Positions 46,089-58,530 of a DNA stretch of 64,000 nucleotides are shown here, piece by piece. The position numbers were made by a program, and so were the translations under genes. The DNA is taken from positions 24,128 to 88,127 of the forward strand of contig WFMF01000623.1 of assembly GCA_011033025.1 (NCBI GenBank). Reading direction: 5' to 3'. Origin of the DNA: Beroe forskalii. Lineage: Eukaryota > Ctenophora > Nuda > Beroida > Beroidae. How positions within the stretch are numbered: the first letter of the stretch is position 1; each line of letters opens with the position of its first letter. The notes under the pieces were generated by a model. That model ran no database searches, had not been told where the DNA came from, and worked only from the letters and a program-made list of their open reading frames with translations.

Positions 46089-47202
46089 TTAAAAGCTTTG
46101 GGCTTCCTTATCCCAGAAGGCGATGGACACAACAGCTTTCTGGTGTGCAGCATACTCCTGTTTAGGAGAACTCGAAATCTGTGAATCCCACAGCCGCACA
46201 GTTCCATCTGACGATGCTGTGAAAAGAAACTGAGAGTCCGTCGAGAACACCGCATCCCAAACCCATTTCTGGTCAGGAGATGTGAATGTCTCGAAAAGAG
46301 AAATATCATCCTCGATTATATTCCACAACTTCGCTGATGCATCTGCACTTGTGGTGGCAATAGTTGCACAATCAGGCGAGAATGTGCATTTCAGTCCTCT
46401 ATTGGCATGACACTGTTTAGTTGTTATACATTTCGGTTCTGATGTAATGTCCCAGAGTTTGAGAAAACCTTTGTTATCGATTGTACACAGCTGACTTGCT
46501 ATGTTGTTAACTGCCACACTCTGGACACTGCCTTCCTTGATTGGGTTCTTATGTATGACTACTTCTTTATCTTGCCTCAAGTCCCAGTACGAACAGCTCG
46601 TGTTTTCCTGACCAATGAAAAGACTAGTTTGATCAGGGTGCAATGCAACTGAGTTGACTGATGAAGCTAGCTTGATCTTCCTTTGACATGAGGCAGTTCT
46701 GATATCCCATATACAAACCAGTCCATCCTCACCACCCGTGTAAATCCACTGTTTTAACCGCTGAAAACCAACTGCAGTAACATTTTTATTGAGTTTATCG
46801 TAAGTCATAGATGGGTATGGGGAGGGTGATATGAGATCGTAAACTCGGATTTGCTGATGACCAGCAGCAGCCAAATGCTTCCCGTCACTGGAAATATCCA
46901 ACTGATTTACCTGGTGAAATGTATATTTAGTGCAGAAGAATCCCTCCCCATTTTTGGATAATGGCATTTCTAAATCAATGGTAATGCAGAAGGTATTAAT
47001 GCAGGAGTTGAAAATAAATTTCCTCAGTATTTAAATACAGGACAGAAGGTTATCAAGCCCAAGAAAAGAAGAAAGTAGAGAAAACACTTACCTGGCTATC
47101 TCTGTGAGAGAGCTTCTTGAAGCATGTTGCATTGTGGGGGTACCATAGCCTGATCATTGGGTCAAAGCCTGCTGATGCCAAAATCAACTCCATTTGGGAC
47201 AT
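46089..47202 (-). CDS. MLST8: mLST8 (GbetaL), WD40 subunit of TOR complexes
   Basis: Two exons, 47092-47202 (start ATG at 47202) and 46089-46910, join in phase 0 to 310 residues; the family is usually 310-330. The protein is all WD40 repeats: ILASAGFDPMIRLW, HLAAAGHQQIRVYDL, NVTAVGFQRLKQWIYTGGED then GLVCIWDIR, SVALHPDQTSLFIGQ, TFSPDCATIATTSADASAKL and FLFTASSDGTVRLWDSQ, ending QEYAAHQKAVVSIAFWD. The order and the 'NKNVTAVGF...YTGGEDG' and 'HQKAVV' signatures are those of LST8. It binds the TOR kinase domain in TORC1 and TORC2 and supports nutrient signalling. The CAG acceptor of exon 2 falls inside a longer open frame, so the true residue after DSQ is VNQLDIS. Confidence 0.95.
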
Positions 47203-47422
47203 ATCTCAATTAGTTAATTAAGATTATATTGTGAATGAAGCTTTACATCAATAATGAAACTTTTAGCACACTAGAAGCAAGAATGTCTCAACACAGTTCA
47301 ATTCAATGAAAAAAGCTTTCATTTCAAATAAAAATGAATATGTATACAAAGTGAGAAGAGGAATATTATATAAATAGACAATTATAACAAGTTATAAATA
47401 CTATTTTATCAATTATGTCATA

Positions 47423-48210
47423 TCTTATATATAATTTCGTAAGAGCACGTGAATTATGTCTGTGCGGGCGCACAGTTTAAATTTGAGCTTGCCAAGAAAA
47501 TATCAAGAGAAACGAAGGCTAAGCTGGGCTAAGTCGCACCGTTGCTATGGATACAGGTTTTGTGCACGTGCAGATTATGTTCAGTTCTATGCGAGTGCTT
47601 TCTATTACGCAACGACTGTTTAATGCTGTGCTGTAGCTTTTTGAAAATTTTTGATGATTCCCTTACTTCAAATTTAAGATATCAACTTGAATAACGGAAG
47701 ATAGGTATTCCATATAGATTGCTTTAATCGTGGCAGAGGAATTGGTCGATAATCAAAGTTGAGTCGGTGAAAACAGTAGTAACTGCAGTTGTGAAATTAA
47801 CCGTTAATAAGGTTACAACGTGTGCACAATTCAATCGAGTCGAATGTAGGTGTATAGTAGCAGATTTCGAAGACAGTTCCTGGCCTGGATCAATTGTGAA
47901 CAAAACAAAATTATCCAATGTCAGTAAGTCAGTATGAGAATCAGTTGTCACAATTAACATCATCTTGCGATCGAAACGGAACAAATTAACAAAAGTCACA
48001 TGGTTTAGCACGACAAAGACTAACCAAGGAATTCTATTTTCCACTCTGCTCCTTCATAAAGTTTTTGAATATTTGGAATCTAATTGGAATTTTTTGATGC
48101 GGTAAAAAGTGCCCGATCAATTTGAATGGTAGTGTTTTGAACTTGCGAACAAGGTGCTGCGTAGCAGCGCCGACTGAGCTGTGTTTTTGCAGGCCCAACG
48201 GGCCTGCTAG
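47423..48210 (+). mobile_element. Helitron-like non-autonomous element, tandem copy 1
   Basis: Begins A/TCTTATATATAATTTCGTAA and ends with the hairpin GCAGGCCCAACGGGCCTGC followed by CTAG. TC start, terminal hairpin, CTRR end and A/T target are Helitron hallmarks. A CACGTGCAGATTATG block and CAGCGCCGACTGAGCTGTG lie inside. No Rep/helicase coding. The next copy starts at the very next base. Confidence 0.72.
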
Positions 48211-48808
48211 TCTTATATATAATTTCGTAAGAGCATGTGAATAATGTATGTCTGTGCTTCCGTACACAATTAAATTTGAGCTTGCCAAGAAAATATCAAG
48301 AGAAACGAAGGCTAAGATGCGCATAATGGTACCGTTGCTATGGAAACAGATTTTTGTGCACGTGCAGATTATGATCAGTTCTATGCGAGTGCTTTCTATT
48401 ACGCTACGACTGTGCTGTAGCTTTTTGAAAATTTTTGACGTTTCCTTAACTTCAAATTTAAGATCTCAAGATGGAGAAAGGACATAACTTGAATAACGGA
48501 GGATAATGCAGATGGATGGTTTTCATAAACCTGTGGCAGAGGTCGTTCGATATTTAATGCTGAGCCCGTGATAACAGTGGTGAATGTAGTTTTGAAATAA
48601 ACCCTTATTAAGAGCAATTCAAGGTTTACAAAAGTGTACAATTTAATCGGGTCGAATATGGGTGTAGCAGATTACGAAGACAGTTCCTGGCCAAAATCCG
48701 TTCTTTTTCAAAATTTGCGAACGAGGTGGCGCGAAGCGCTGCCGAGTGAGCTATATATCCATTTATATATCATTCTAGCAGGCCCAACCGGCCCAACGGG
48801 CCTGCTAG
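48211..48808 (+). mobile_element. Helitron-like non-autonomous element, tandem copy 2
   Basis: Starts TCTTATATATAATTTCGTAA directly after the CTAG of copy 1 and ends with GGCCCAACGGGCC hairpin and CTAG, followed by T. The two copies are head to tail in what looks like one A/T target. The open frames here are not conserved genes. Confidence 0.72.
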
Positions 48809-49783
48809 TATTAGCAATAAGATTTAATAAAATGTTTCAGTCATAAATTTATCTTCCACATCAAAAGAGATTACTGATACAAATAAATAGATAAATGTTT
48901 CTGGATAAGCACATAATGAAAGTATACCCACCACCCTTCATATGAAAAACCTCATATGCTTAATTAATTTAGCATGCAGAAAAGTTCTCTATTTATCAAT
49001 ATCACTTTCGAATGTTTACATAAAACCAGGTCGCTGATCGGCGCCGGACGTGCGCCGATCGGCGCCGAGTCGGCGATTTTGCAATGTGGTCATTTGCCAT
49101 TGATTGTATACTTTTTACCGCATCAAAAAATTTATATCGGGTCCAAAGTTTTAGCTATGAGCAAAGAAATAAAATATTCTAATTTTACGAAGGAGCAGAG
49201 TGAAAAATAGTTGACGGTTAGTCTCAGTCGTGCTTAACCGGAGACGTCTTCGTTTCTCACTCCTACGCACAACATTGGAGGCTCTTCGTGGAAGTAGGAC
49301 CATAAAGAGGACTTTCATCCATCGTGCATGGAAAGTTGTTGATATTGATTTTGAGTTGATAAACAATAAAAACTCTGATAAAATGAACATTTAATATATA
49401 TTTTTGTTTGTTTCTTTTATCAATGATATTATTTTCAAGATTTTTGTGGGGAATAATTATACTGTAACATTGTTGCTGTATATAATTTTATATTTTGTTT
49501 GCTAAAAAGTTGTTTCGTTGGTTTTTCATTGTAAGGTTATTTAGCTATTTCATTTGCGCGTTGTAAATATGTAAATAGATTAATTGTAAATGAATTTCAG
49601 TTTACCGTTGTAAATATGTAAATAGATTGTAAATAGATTTTTCATAATTTTCACATAATTTCGTAATTTTTCCGTAATTTTGTAATTTTTCCGTAATCAG
49701 TTAGGTTATAATCAATTATATATTTTCGTTATTTTACCATATTTTATAGATAAATTGTCGAGATTCAGTAACTCATTAACCTA
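48809..49783. other. Gene-free stretch
   Basis: No gene recognised. A palindromic GATCGGCGCCGGACGTGCGC / inverse lies near 49035, with TTTTACCGCATCAAAAAATT nearby, which also occurs in the Helitron-like family. TTGTAAATATGTAAATAGAT is repeated near 49562 and 49609. Confidence 0.4.
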
Positions 49784-49785
49784 TA

Positions 49786-50640
49786 CCTTAGTACAGGAAA
49801 TTAAGAACTCCGAAAATTAAGAAGGCACAATATTACGCAGCACCAAATTAAGCATTTTTTGTGGCCCCAGTGCTTAATTTTATGCTACTTAATTTTATGC
49901 TTTCTTAATTTCCTGCACGTAATTAATTCGAGTTAAATTTCGGCAGTAAGAATGAGACCATTTTCATTTAATAAGTAACAAAATTTTGTTATTAAGTTAA
50001 ATATTAATGATCCATTGGGCTTCTTAAGTTCTTAATCACAAATTTAAATGTTTGAGAACGTATCTAGTAGCTGGTCTACTGATGGATTCCTACACTCCCG
50101 AATCGCTCTGAGAATACCAGCTCCCTTCCACCCATTGATTATTATCTTCCTTGCTTCTTCTGTTTTAAAGAAACCATAAGACTTGGAGATTGCTCGTGCG
50201 TATAAGGGCTTGAGCTTGCTTAACACAATATCCATGGTAGGAATATTGGCAACGATTTCTGCAAGAGAACTTGAAAAATATGTTGAAAAAATTCCTTTTG
50301 CTCAAAAAACTTCAGAGATTTGTTCACAGTCAGATCTAGAGGTGAGGCTAAGTGAGTAAAATTCTTTGAGATTTCGACTATCACGATATTAGGTGATGAA
50401 GCAAGCTGACTATCCTTAATCGATAACTGGTGTATCACTTCTGCATCATATTTCTTTGTCTGATTATCTCATGACATGGTTGAATATGCGCGGTGCACGT
50501 TTTGATTTGATTCTGAGATAAATTAAGAACGCATTTAATGTCGGACCATTAAGAAAGCACATTACTACGTTACATCAAATTAAGCATTTTTGGCGGCTGG
50601 AGTGCTTAATTTTCTGCTTACTTAATTTCATGTACTAAGG
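49786..50640. mobile_element. Pogo-like element 1 with transposase remnant
   Basis: TA-flanked inverted ends CCTTAGTACAGGAAATTAAG and (inverse of) CCTTAGTACATGAAATTAAG define an 855-base element. Inside is the broken DDE transposase fragment at 50044-50438. A TA target and DDE_1 transposase fit the pogo/Tigger group. Confidence 0.75.
50044..50438 (-). pseudogene. DDE_1 (pogo/Tigger-type) transposase fragment, frameshifted
   Basis: Two frames join to the C-terminal part of a DDE_1 transposase. FTHLASPLDLTVNKSLKFF corresponds to the 'THLLQPLDLTVNK' motif of the family. LSKLKPLYARAISKSYGFF and IINGWKGAGILRAI correspond to the 'LKPLHA..I...Y' and 'GWK.AGI' segments. The frame changes near 50270-50290. 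Only about 130 residues remain, and the N-terminal DNA-binding and first catalytic Asp regions are absent. It is a relic inside the element at 49786-50640. Confidence 0.7.
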
Positions 50641-50697
50641 TAATCTAGTATTTCATTATATATCTAAATTTCTATTTCATTATGCAGGATGTATATA

Positions 50698-51346
50698 CCT
50701 TATTGTAGGAAATTAAGCACTCAGAAAATTAAGCACCAATGCCTCTAAAAGGGCCTAATTTCATGGTGCTTAATGACGTGCTGGCTTAATTTTTGAATAC
50801 CTCAATTGTCAATTAATTTTGGGATTCAAAATGGCATAAAATGTTCGATATTTTGCTACATTTTCAGTGATAACGTAAAGCAATGAAAGTACAGAATTTG
50901 CCAACTTACAAATCTAAGCCCACCACATATTTCATATTGTCATTTAGATATCAGTAGTTTTTGAATATGATTAAATCATATAAATATAATGAACTCACTG
51001 TGTGATTAAGGTAAAAAAGCGGCAATTAAAGAATCATGTATCAACTTATACATGATACGTAATACATACATACATAGGAAATACCTGCGTTTCATTTCAT
51101 TATGATAAAACAAATTTTAATGCCTTGATTTATGCTACTCAAATCTGTTTATAACAGACGCACATAAAAAATTACGTGTAATTTGAATACATTATGGAAA
51201 CATTGCATTAAGCTTCATGAAATGAAGCCTACATTTAATTACCCTAACATGTAATTAAGCACCAGACCTCTCAAAAGGGCCTAATTTCATGGTGCTTATT
51301 GACGTGTTGGCTTAATTTTTTGAGTGCTTAATTTCCTACAATAAGG
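50698..51346. mobile_element. Pogo-like element 2 (non-autonomous)
   Basis: Ends CCTTATTGTAGGAAATTAAG and its exact inverse at 51346, with TA on the left and TG (one change from TA) on the right. Subterminal repeats GGGCCTAATTTCATGGTGCT occur at both ends. No coding. Its ends are a variant of those of element 1. Confidence 0.72.
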
Positions 51347-51649
51347 TGTGACTTTTGTTCCGTTTTGATTGCAAGATGATGTATAGATTCTGACAACTGA
51401 TTCTCTTACTGACATCGGACAATTTTGTTTTGTTCAAATTATTCTAGGAACTGTCTTCGTCGGCAAAATGGTACCACAGGAACACGACAAAAATTAGCCT
51501 CCATTAGCCTCCATGGAGGCTGAGTGGAGGCTGAGTGGAGCCTAAGTGGAGGCTAATTTCAAAAATTAGCCTCCACGGAGGCTAAAGGAGGCATGAGGCT
51601 AGTTTTTGAAAAATAGCCTCCACTATGGAGGCTAATTAGCCTCCAACCA

Positions 51650-52130
51650 GCCTCCACTAGGCTCCACTAGCCTCCACTCAGCCTCCACTCAGCCTCCGTG
51701 GAGGCTAAATTTTTGGTTTAGCCTCCACTAGCTTCCACTCAAGAATTAGCCTCCATTAGCCTCCATGGAAATTTAAAAAGTCATTTTTTGGATTCTATGG
51801 AAGCTATTTTGACAGTGCTAGTGGAGGCTATAGCCTCCAAATGGAGGCTAAAATCATGAAAAAACACAAATAATATGCTAGCCTCCACAAAATTAAATTT
51901 ATGTCATGTTTTTACAAAAAGAGTACATTTTTAACATAGATCAAAGTTATTAATCCAGCTAGTATTAAGACTATCTGGCCCTCCACTAGATCCACTCAGC
52001 CTCCACTAGAATTCACCAGCCTCCACAAGGCCCACCAGCCTTCACTGCCCCTGCCTCACTGACCACCTCCACTGGCTTTAGCTCACTGTTTTCACAGCTC
52101 ACCAGCCTACCAATTTGGCTGGAGCCCGGG
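51650..52130. repeat. GCCTCCACT satellite words inside the transposon
   Basis: Irregular array of CAGCCTCCACT, TAGCCTCCAT and inverse GGAGGCT words; the right end of the element has the same. Non-coding. Confidence 0.8.
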
Positions 52131-52685
52131 GGGGGCTGGGGGGGCCCTGGGAGGCTGGGAGGGGAAATGGGGGCTGAAAATGAGCCCCGGACTGATGGTA
52201 GTGGGGGCCATGGGGGTGAGGAGCCGGGGGGCTGGTGGGGCCCAGGGAGGCTAATGAGCCAGTGGGAGGCTATGGGATTTTAAATGGAGCCAGTGGGCTT
52301 TTGGGGGGCTGTGGAGGCTAGTGGGGGCTAGTGGAGGCTGAGAAAAAAGGAAATTTAAAAAAAAAATTGGGGTTTTAAAAAGGCCCTTTTTTTTTAAAAA
52401 TTTTAAAAAAAACCCCTTTTTTTGGTGCTTTTTTCTTTTGGGTTTAATTTTTTTTTTTTTTTTTTTTTTTTTTTGGGGGTTTTTTAAAAATTTTTTCCGG
52501 GGGTTTTTTTTTTTTCTTTTTTTAAACCCTTAAAATTAAAACCCAAAATTTTTTCCCAAATTGGGGGGGGGGGGGGAAAAAAAAAAAAATTTAAAAAAAA
52601 GGGGGGGAAAAAGGGAAAACCCCAAAAATGGCCTCCAAAAAAATTTTTCCCCCCGGTTTTTTTTACCCCCCCCCCCCCCCCCCCC

Positions 52686-52716
<31 letters not shown>

Positions 52717-54292
52717 CCCATTTTTTTTTTTTAAAGGGGGAAAAAAAATTTTTGGAAAAAAAAGGGTTTAAAATTTTTTTAAAAAAAAATTTTTTTTAAA
52801 AAAAAAAATTAAAATTTTTTAAAAAAAAATTTTTTAACAAGAAAAAATTTTAACCCCCCCCCTTCCCCCCGGGCCCCCCTTCCCCCCCCCCCACTCCCCT
52901 TTTTTTCCCCCCCAAAACTTTTTCCCCCCCCCCCCCACGGGGCCTCCCCCCCCCCCCGGTTTCGGGCCCCCCCCCGGGGGGGGGCCGGGGGGGGGGAATT
53001 GGGGGGGGAAAAGGGGGGGGGGGGGTTTTGGGGGGGGAAAAAAAGGGGGGGGGGGGGGTTTGGGGGGTTTTTGGGGGGGGGGGGGGAAAAAAAGGGGGGG
53101 GAGGGGGGGGGGGAAAATTAGGGGGTGGGGAAAGGGGGGGGGTTGGGGGGGGGGGTTAAGGGGGGGGGGGGGGGGGGGGAAAGGGGGGGGGGTTTTTTAG
53201 GGGGGGGGGGGGGCCTGGTGGCCCCCGGGGGGGGGGGAAAAAAGGGGGGGGGGTTTTTTGGGGGGTGGGGGGGGGGGGGGGGGGAAAAGGGAGGGGGGGG
53301 GGGGGGGGCCCGGGGGGTTTTGGGGACCCGGGGGGGCGGGGGGAAGGGGGGCCCTGGGGGGCGGGGGGCCCCCCTTTTGGGGGGGGGTTTTGGGGGGGGG
53401 AAAGGGAAAATTTGGGACCGGGGGGGCCTATGGGGGGGGGGTTAAAGGGGGGGGGGGGGGGAGGGGGGGAGGGGGTGGGGGGGGGTTGAGGGGGCCGGTG
53501 GGGCTGGGGGGGGGGCGGGGGGGGGGGGCCTGGTGGGGGGGGGGGGGGGGGGGGGGGAGGCTGAGGGGGGGGAGGGGGGGGGGGGTTTGGGGGGTTTGGG
53601 GGGGGGGGGGGGGGAAAAAGGGGGGGGCAAAGGGGGGGGGGGGGGGGGGGAAAGGGGGGGGGAAATTTTGGAAAAAATTTAAAAAATTTTAAATTTTTTT
53701 TTTTTAAACAAAAAAACCCCCCAAAAAGGTTTTTTGGGGGGTTTTTTTAAAACCCCCCCCCCCCTTTTTTTTTGGGGGGGTTTTTAGCCTGGTGGAGGCT
53801 TGGGGTAGGGGTGGGGGGTGGGGGGGGGGGAAGTGGGGGGGGGGGGTTTGGGGGGGAAATTGGGGGGTGGGGGGGGGGGGGGGGAAAGGGGAAGGGGGGG
53901 GGCCCGGGGGTTGGGGGGTTTTAAAAAGGGGGGGTTTTTGGGGGGGGGGGGAAAGGGGGGGGGGGGGGGCGGGGGGGGGGGGGGAAAAGGGGGAAAAAAA
54001 GGGGGGGGGCCCAGTGGGCCCGGGGGGGGGGGGGGGGGGGGGACCCCCGGGGGGAAGGGGGCCGGGGGTGGGGGGGGGGGGGGGGTTGGGGGGGGTTTTT
54101 TGGGGGGAGGGGGGGGGGGGGGAATGAGGGGGGGAGGGGGGGGGGGGGGGGGGGCCTGGGGGGGTTGGGGGGGGGGTTGGGGGGGGGGGGGGGGGGGGGG
54201 GTTTTGGGGGGAAGGGGAAAAAGGGGGGGGGAAAAAAGGGGGGGGAAAAAAAAGGGGGGGTTGGGGGTTGGGGGGGGGGAAAAAAAAGGGGC

Positions 54293-54333
<41 letters not shown>

Positions 54334-54998
54334 GGGGGAGGGGGGGGGGAAAAGGGGGGGGGGTTGGGGGTTTTAGGGGAGGGGGGTTTGGGGGCCCCAG
54401 GGGGGGGGGAAAGGGGGGGGGGGGTTGGGGGGGGGGGGGGGTGGGGGTAGGGGGGGGGGAAGGGAGGCTGAGGGGGGCCGGGGGGGGGGGCCGGGGGGGG
54501 GGGGGGGGGGGGGGGGGGGAAAAAGGGGGGGGGTTGGGGGGAGGGGGGTTTTGGGAAAAATTTTTAATTTTTTTTTCCCAAAAAAAATTTTTTTTGAAGG
54601 TTTTTTTTTTTCCCCGTTTTTCCCCCTTTAAGGGTTCCCCCTTTTTCCCCCCTTTTTTTTGGGGGGGGGGGGTTTGGGGGGAGGGGGCGGGGGGGGGGGG
54701 GGGGGGGGGGTGGACCCAAGGGGGGGGGGGGGCCCCCCCCGGGGGGGGGGGTTTGGGGGGGCCCGGGGGGGGGGTTGGGGTTGGGGGGGGGGGTGGAGGC
54801 TGGGGGGGGGAGGTTTGGGGGGAGGGGGGGAAAGGGCCGGGGGGGGGGGGGTTTGGGGGGGGAAAGGGGGGGGGGGGGGCCCTTTGGGGGGGGGGGGGGG
54901 GGTTTTGGAGGTTGGGGGGCCCCCGGGGGGGGGGGGGGGGGGGGTTTTTTGGGGGGGGGGGGAATGGGGGGGGGGGGGGGGGGGGTTTAGGGGGGGGT

Positions 54999-55031
<33 letters not shown>

Positions 55032-55583
55032 GGGGGGGGGCCCCTTTTTAAAAGGGGGAAAAGGGGGGGTTGGGGCGGGAAGGGGGGGGGGGGGGGCCAA
55101 GGGGGGGGGGGGGGGGGGGGGGGGGGGGTTTGGGGGGGGGCCTAGTGGAGGCAAGGGGGGGGTTTGGGGGGGGGGCCGGGGGGCTGAGGGGAAGGGGGGG
55201 GGGGGGGGGGGGGGGTTTGGGGGGGGTTTAGGGGGGGAAGGGGGTTAGGGGGGAGGGGGGGGGGGGGGGAAGTGGGGGGGGGGGGCCCCGGGGGGCCCAG
55301 GGGGGGGGGGGGGGGAAAGGTGGGGGGTTTGGGGGGCGGGGGGGGGGGGGGGTTTTGGGAGGGGGGGGGGTTTGGGGGTTGAGGGGGGGGGGAAGGGGGG
55401 GGGGGTTGGGGGGGGAAAAAATTTTAAAAATTTTTAAAAAAAAAAATTTTTTAAAAAAAATTTTTTTTTCCAAAAATTTTTTTTAAAATTTTTTTTCCCC
55501 CCCCCAAAACCCAAAAAATTTTTTTTTTTGGGGGGGGGGGGTTGGGGGTAAAAGGGGGTGGGGGTTTGGGGGGGGTTGGGGGG

Positions 55584-55625
<42 letters not shown>

Positions 55626-55665
55626 TGGGGTGAGGGGGGGGGAGGGGGGGAGGGGGGGGAAAATT

Positions 55666-55698
<33 letters not shown>

Positions 55699-57059
55699 TT
55701 GGGGCCTTGGGGGGCCCCAGGGGGGGGGGGGGGGGCCTAAAAGGGGGGGGGTTTGGGGGCCGTTTTTTTGGGGGGGGGGGTGGGGGGGGGGTGGGGGTGA
55801 TTTTGGGGGGTGGGGGGGGGGGAGGGGGGGGAGGGGGGGGGGGGGGGGGGTTTGGGGGGTTTGGGGGCCCAGTGGGGGGGGGGGGGGGGGGGGGGGGGGG
55901 TTTGAGGGGGGGGGAGGGGGGGGGGCCCGGAGGCTGAGGGGGGGAGGCTGATTTAACCCGGGGGGGGGGGCCCCGGGGGGGGGGTTTGGGGGGGGGGTGA
56001 GGGGGGGGGGGGGGGGGGTTGGGGGGGGGGCCCCGGGGGGTTTGAAAAATTTTTTTTCCCCAATTAAAAAATTTTTTTTTTGGGGGGGGGGAAAAAAAGG
56101 GGAAAAAACCCCCTTTTTTCCCCCCCAAAAAAAATTTTTAAAAAAAAAAATTTTTTTTTTTGGGGGGGGGGGAAAAAGGGGGCCCGGGGCCCCCCAGGGG
56201 GGTTAAAGGGGGGGGGGGGGGGGGTTTTTTTCCCCGGGGGTTTTTTTGGGGGGGGAAGGGGGTGGGGGGGGGGGGGGGGTTGGGGGGGGGGGGGGGTTTG
56301 GGAAATTTGGGGGGGGAAAAAAAAAAAAAATTTTTTTTTTCCGGGGGAAAAAAAACCCAAAAGGGGGGGGGGGGGGGGGAGCCTAGTGGGGTGGGGGGGG
56401 GGGGGGGTTTTGGGGGGGGGGGAAAAGGGGGGGGGACCCCCGGGGGGGGGGGGGGGAACCCGGGGGGGGGGCCCCCGGGGGGGGTTTTAAACGGGGGGGT
56501 TTTTTTTTTTTCCCCAAAAAAATTTTTTTTTGGGGTTTTTTTGGGGCCCCGGGGTTTTTCCCCTTTAAAAGGGGGGAGGGGGGGGGGGGGTTGGGGGGGG
56601 GGGGGTTTTTTGGGGGGTTTTTTTTAAAAAAAAATTTTGGGGGGGTTTTTGGGTTTGGGGGGTTTTTGGGGGGGGGCCCCCCCCCCCCCGGGGGGAGGGG
56701 GGGGGGGGAAAAAAGGGGGGGTTTGGGGGGGGGGGGGAGGGGGGGAAATTGGAGGCTGGGGCCCCGGGGGGTGGGGGGGGGGGTGGGGGGGGGGTTTGGA
56801 CCCTTGGGGGGGCCCGGGGGGGGGGGGGGGTTTGGGGGGGGGGGGTTGGGTTGGGGGAAAGGGGTAAAGGGGGGGGGGGGGGAGTGGGGGGGGGAGGGGG
56901 GGAGGCTGAGGGGCCGGGGGGCCGGGGGGCCCAGTGGGCCCCCAGGGGTTGGGCAGGGGGGGTTTTTTGGGGGGGGGGCCCGGGGGGGCCTGGGGGGAAA
57001 GGGGGGGGGGGGAAAAAGGGGGGGGTGGGGGTTGGGGGGGGTTTTTTGGGGGGGGGGTT

Positions 57060-57094
<35 letters not shown>

Positions 57095-57598
57095 CTTGGG
57101 GGGTTGGGGCGGGGGGGGGGAAAAGGGGGGGGAAAAAAAAACCCCAAAAAAATTTTTTTTGGGGGGTTTTGGGGGGTTTAAAACCCTTGGGGCCCCCCCC
57201 GGGGGGGCCCTTTTTTGGGGAGGGGGGAGAAAGGGAGGGGGGGGGGGGGGGGGGTTTTTTGGGACCGGGGGGTTGGGGGGGGGGGGCCGGGGGGGTTAGG
57301 GGGTTTTAAAAAAAAAGGGGCCCCCCTTTTTTAAAAAAAAATTTTTTTTAAAAAGGGTTTCCCCCCCCGGGGGCCCCTAGGGGGGGGCCCGGGGGTTTAG
57401 GGCCGGGGGGGGGGGGGGGGCCGGGGAGGCTGGGGGGGGGAGGGGGGGGGTAGTGGAGGGGGGGGGTTTGGGGGGGGGGGGGCCCCCGGGGGGGGGGGAA
57501 AATTTTTAAAAAAGGGGGGGAGCCGGGAAGGCTGGGGGGAGCCTGGGGGGGGGGGGGTTTGGGGGGTGGGGGGGGGGGGGTTGGGGGGGGGGGGGGGG

Positions 57599-57632
<34 letters not shown>

Positions 57633-58360
57633 GGGGGGGGGGCCGGGGGGGGGGGGGGGGTTTTTTTTTTCCCTTTTTTAAAAAAGGGGGGGTTTTTGGG
57701 GGGGTTTAAAGGGGGGGGCCCCCCCCCCTGGGGGCCCCTTTTTGGGGGTTTAAATTAAAAAAAATTTTTAAAAAAAGGGGGGGGTTTTGGGGGGGGGGGG
57801 CCCCGGGGGGGGGGGCCTTAAATTTAGGGGGGGGAAGGGGGCCCGGGGGGGGGGGGGGGGGGAAAAAGCTTTTTGTTTTTTTTTCCCCTTCTTTTAAAGG
57901 GGGTTTTTGGGGTTTTTTTTTTGGTTTCCCCCCCCCCACCCCTGGGGGGGTTTGGGGGTTTTTTGGGTTTTTTTTTTTTGGGGGGTTTCCTTTTTAAATA
58001 AATTTTGGGGGGAAAAAAATTTGGTTTTTTTGGGGTTTAAACCCGGTTTTTTTCCCCCCTTTTTTGGGGGGTTCCTTTTTAAAAAACCCCCCCCCCCCGG
58101 GGTTTTTTTTTCCCCCCCAAATTTTGGTTTAAAAAAAAATTTTTTTAAAAAAATTCCCCTTTTTTTTTTCCCTTTTCCCCCCATTTTCCTTTTTAAAAAA
58201 TTTTTCCAAAAAAATTTTTTTTTTTTAAAAAATTTCCCCCCAAAAAATGTAAAAAAAAATTTTTTTTTTGGGGGTTTTTTTTTGGGGAAAAATTTTTTTT
58301 TTTAAAAAAAAAAATTTTTTTTTTTTTTTTGGGGGAAACGGGGGGAAAAACTTAAAAAAA

Positions 58361-58391
<31 letters not shown>

Positions 58392-58530
58392 CCCCCCCCA
58401 AAAAAAAAACCAAATTTTTTAAATTCGGGGGAAAAAAAGGTTTTAAAAAAAAAATTTTTGGACCCCCCCCAAAAAAACCCCCCCCAAAAGGGTTTTGGGA
58501 AAATTTTTTTCCCCCCAAAAAAAGGGTTTA
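52130..58530. other. Homopolymer-run sequence, probably failed consensus over a satellite array
   Basis: About 6.4 kb made almost only of runs of G, then A, T and C. Islands such as GGAGGCTGAG (54463, 55930), CCTAGTGGAGGC (55140) and CCTGGTGGAGGCTTGGG (53788) show that the underlying DNA was a GGAGGCT-type array like the element ends. Base order and length cannot be trusted. The long Gly- or Pro-rich open frames here are artefacts of G/C runs. Confidence 0.9.

Noticed and set aside
48034-49390. Several 70-106-residue frames
   Set aside because: They fall in Helitron-like repeats or AT-rich DNA and have no conserved motifs.
53125-57309. Long Gly-rich (plus) and Pro-rich (minus) open frames
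   Set aside because: They come from runs of G or C in the low-quality block; no start, splice or domain signals, and several overlapping frames look alike.
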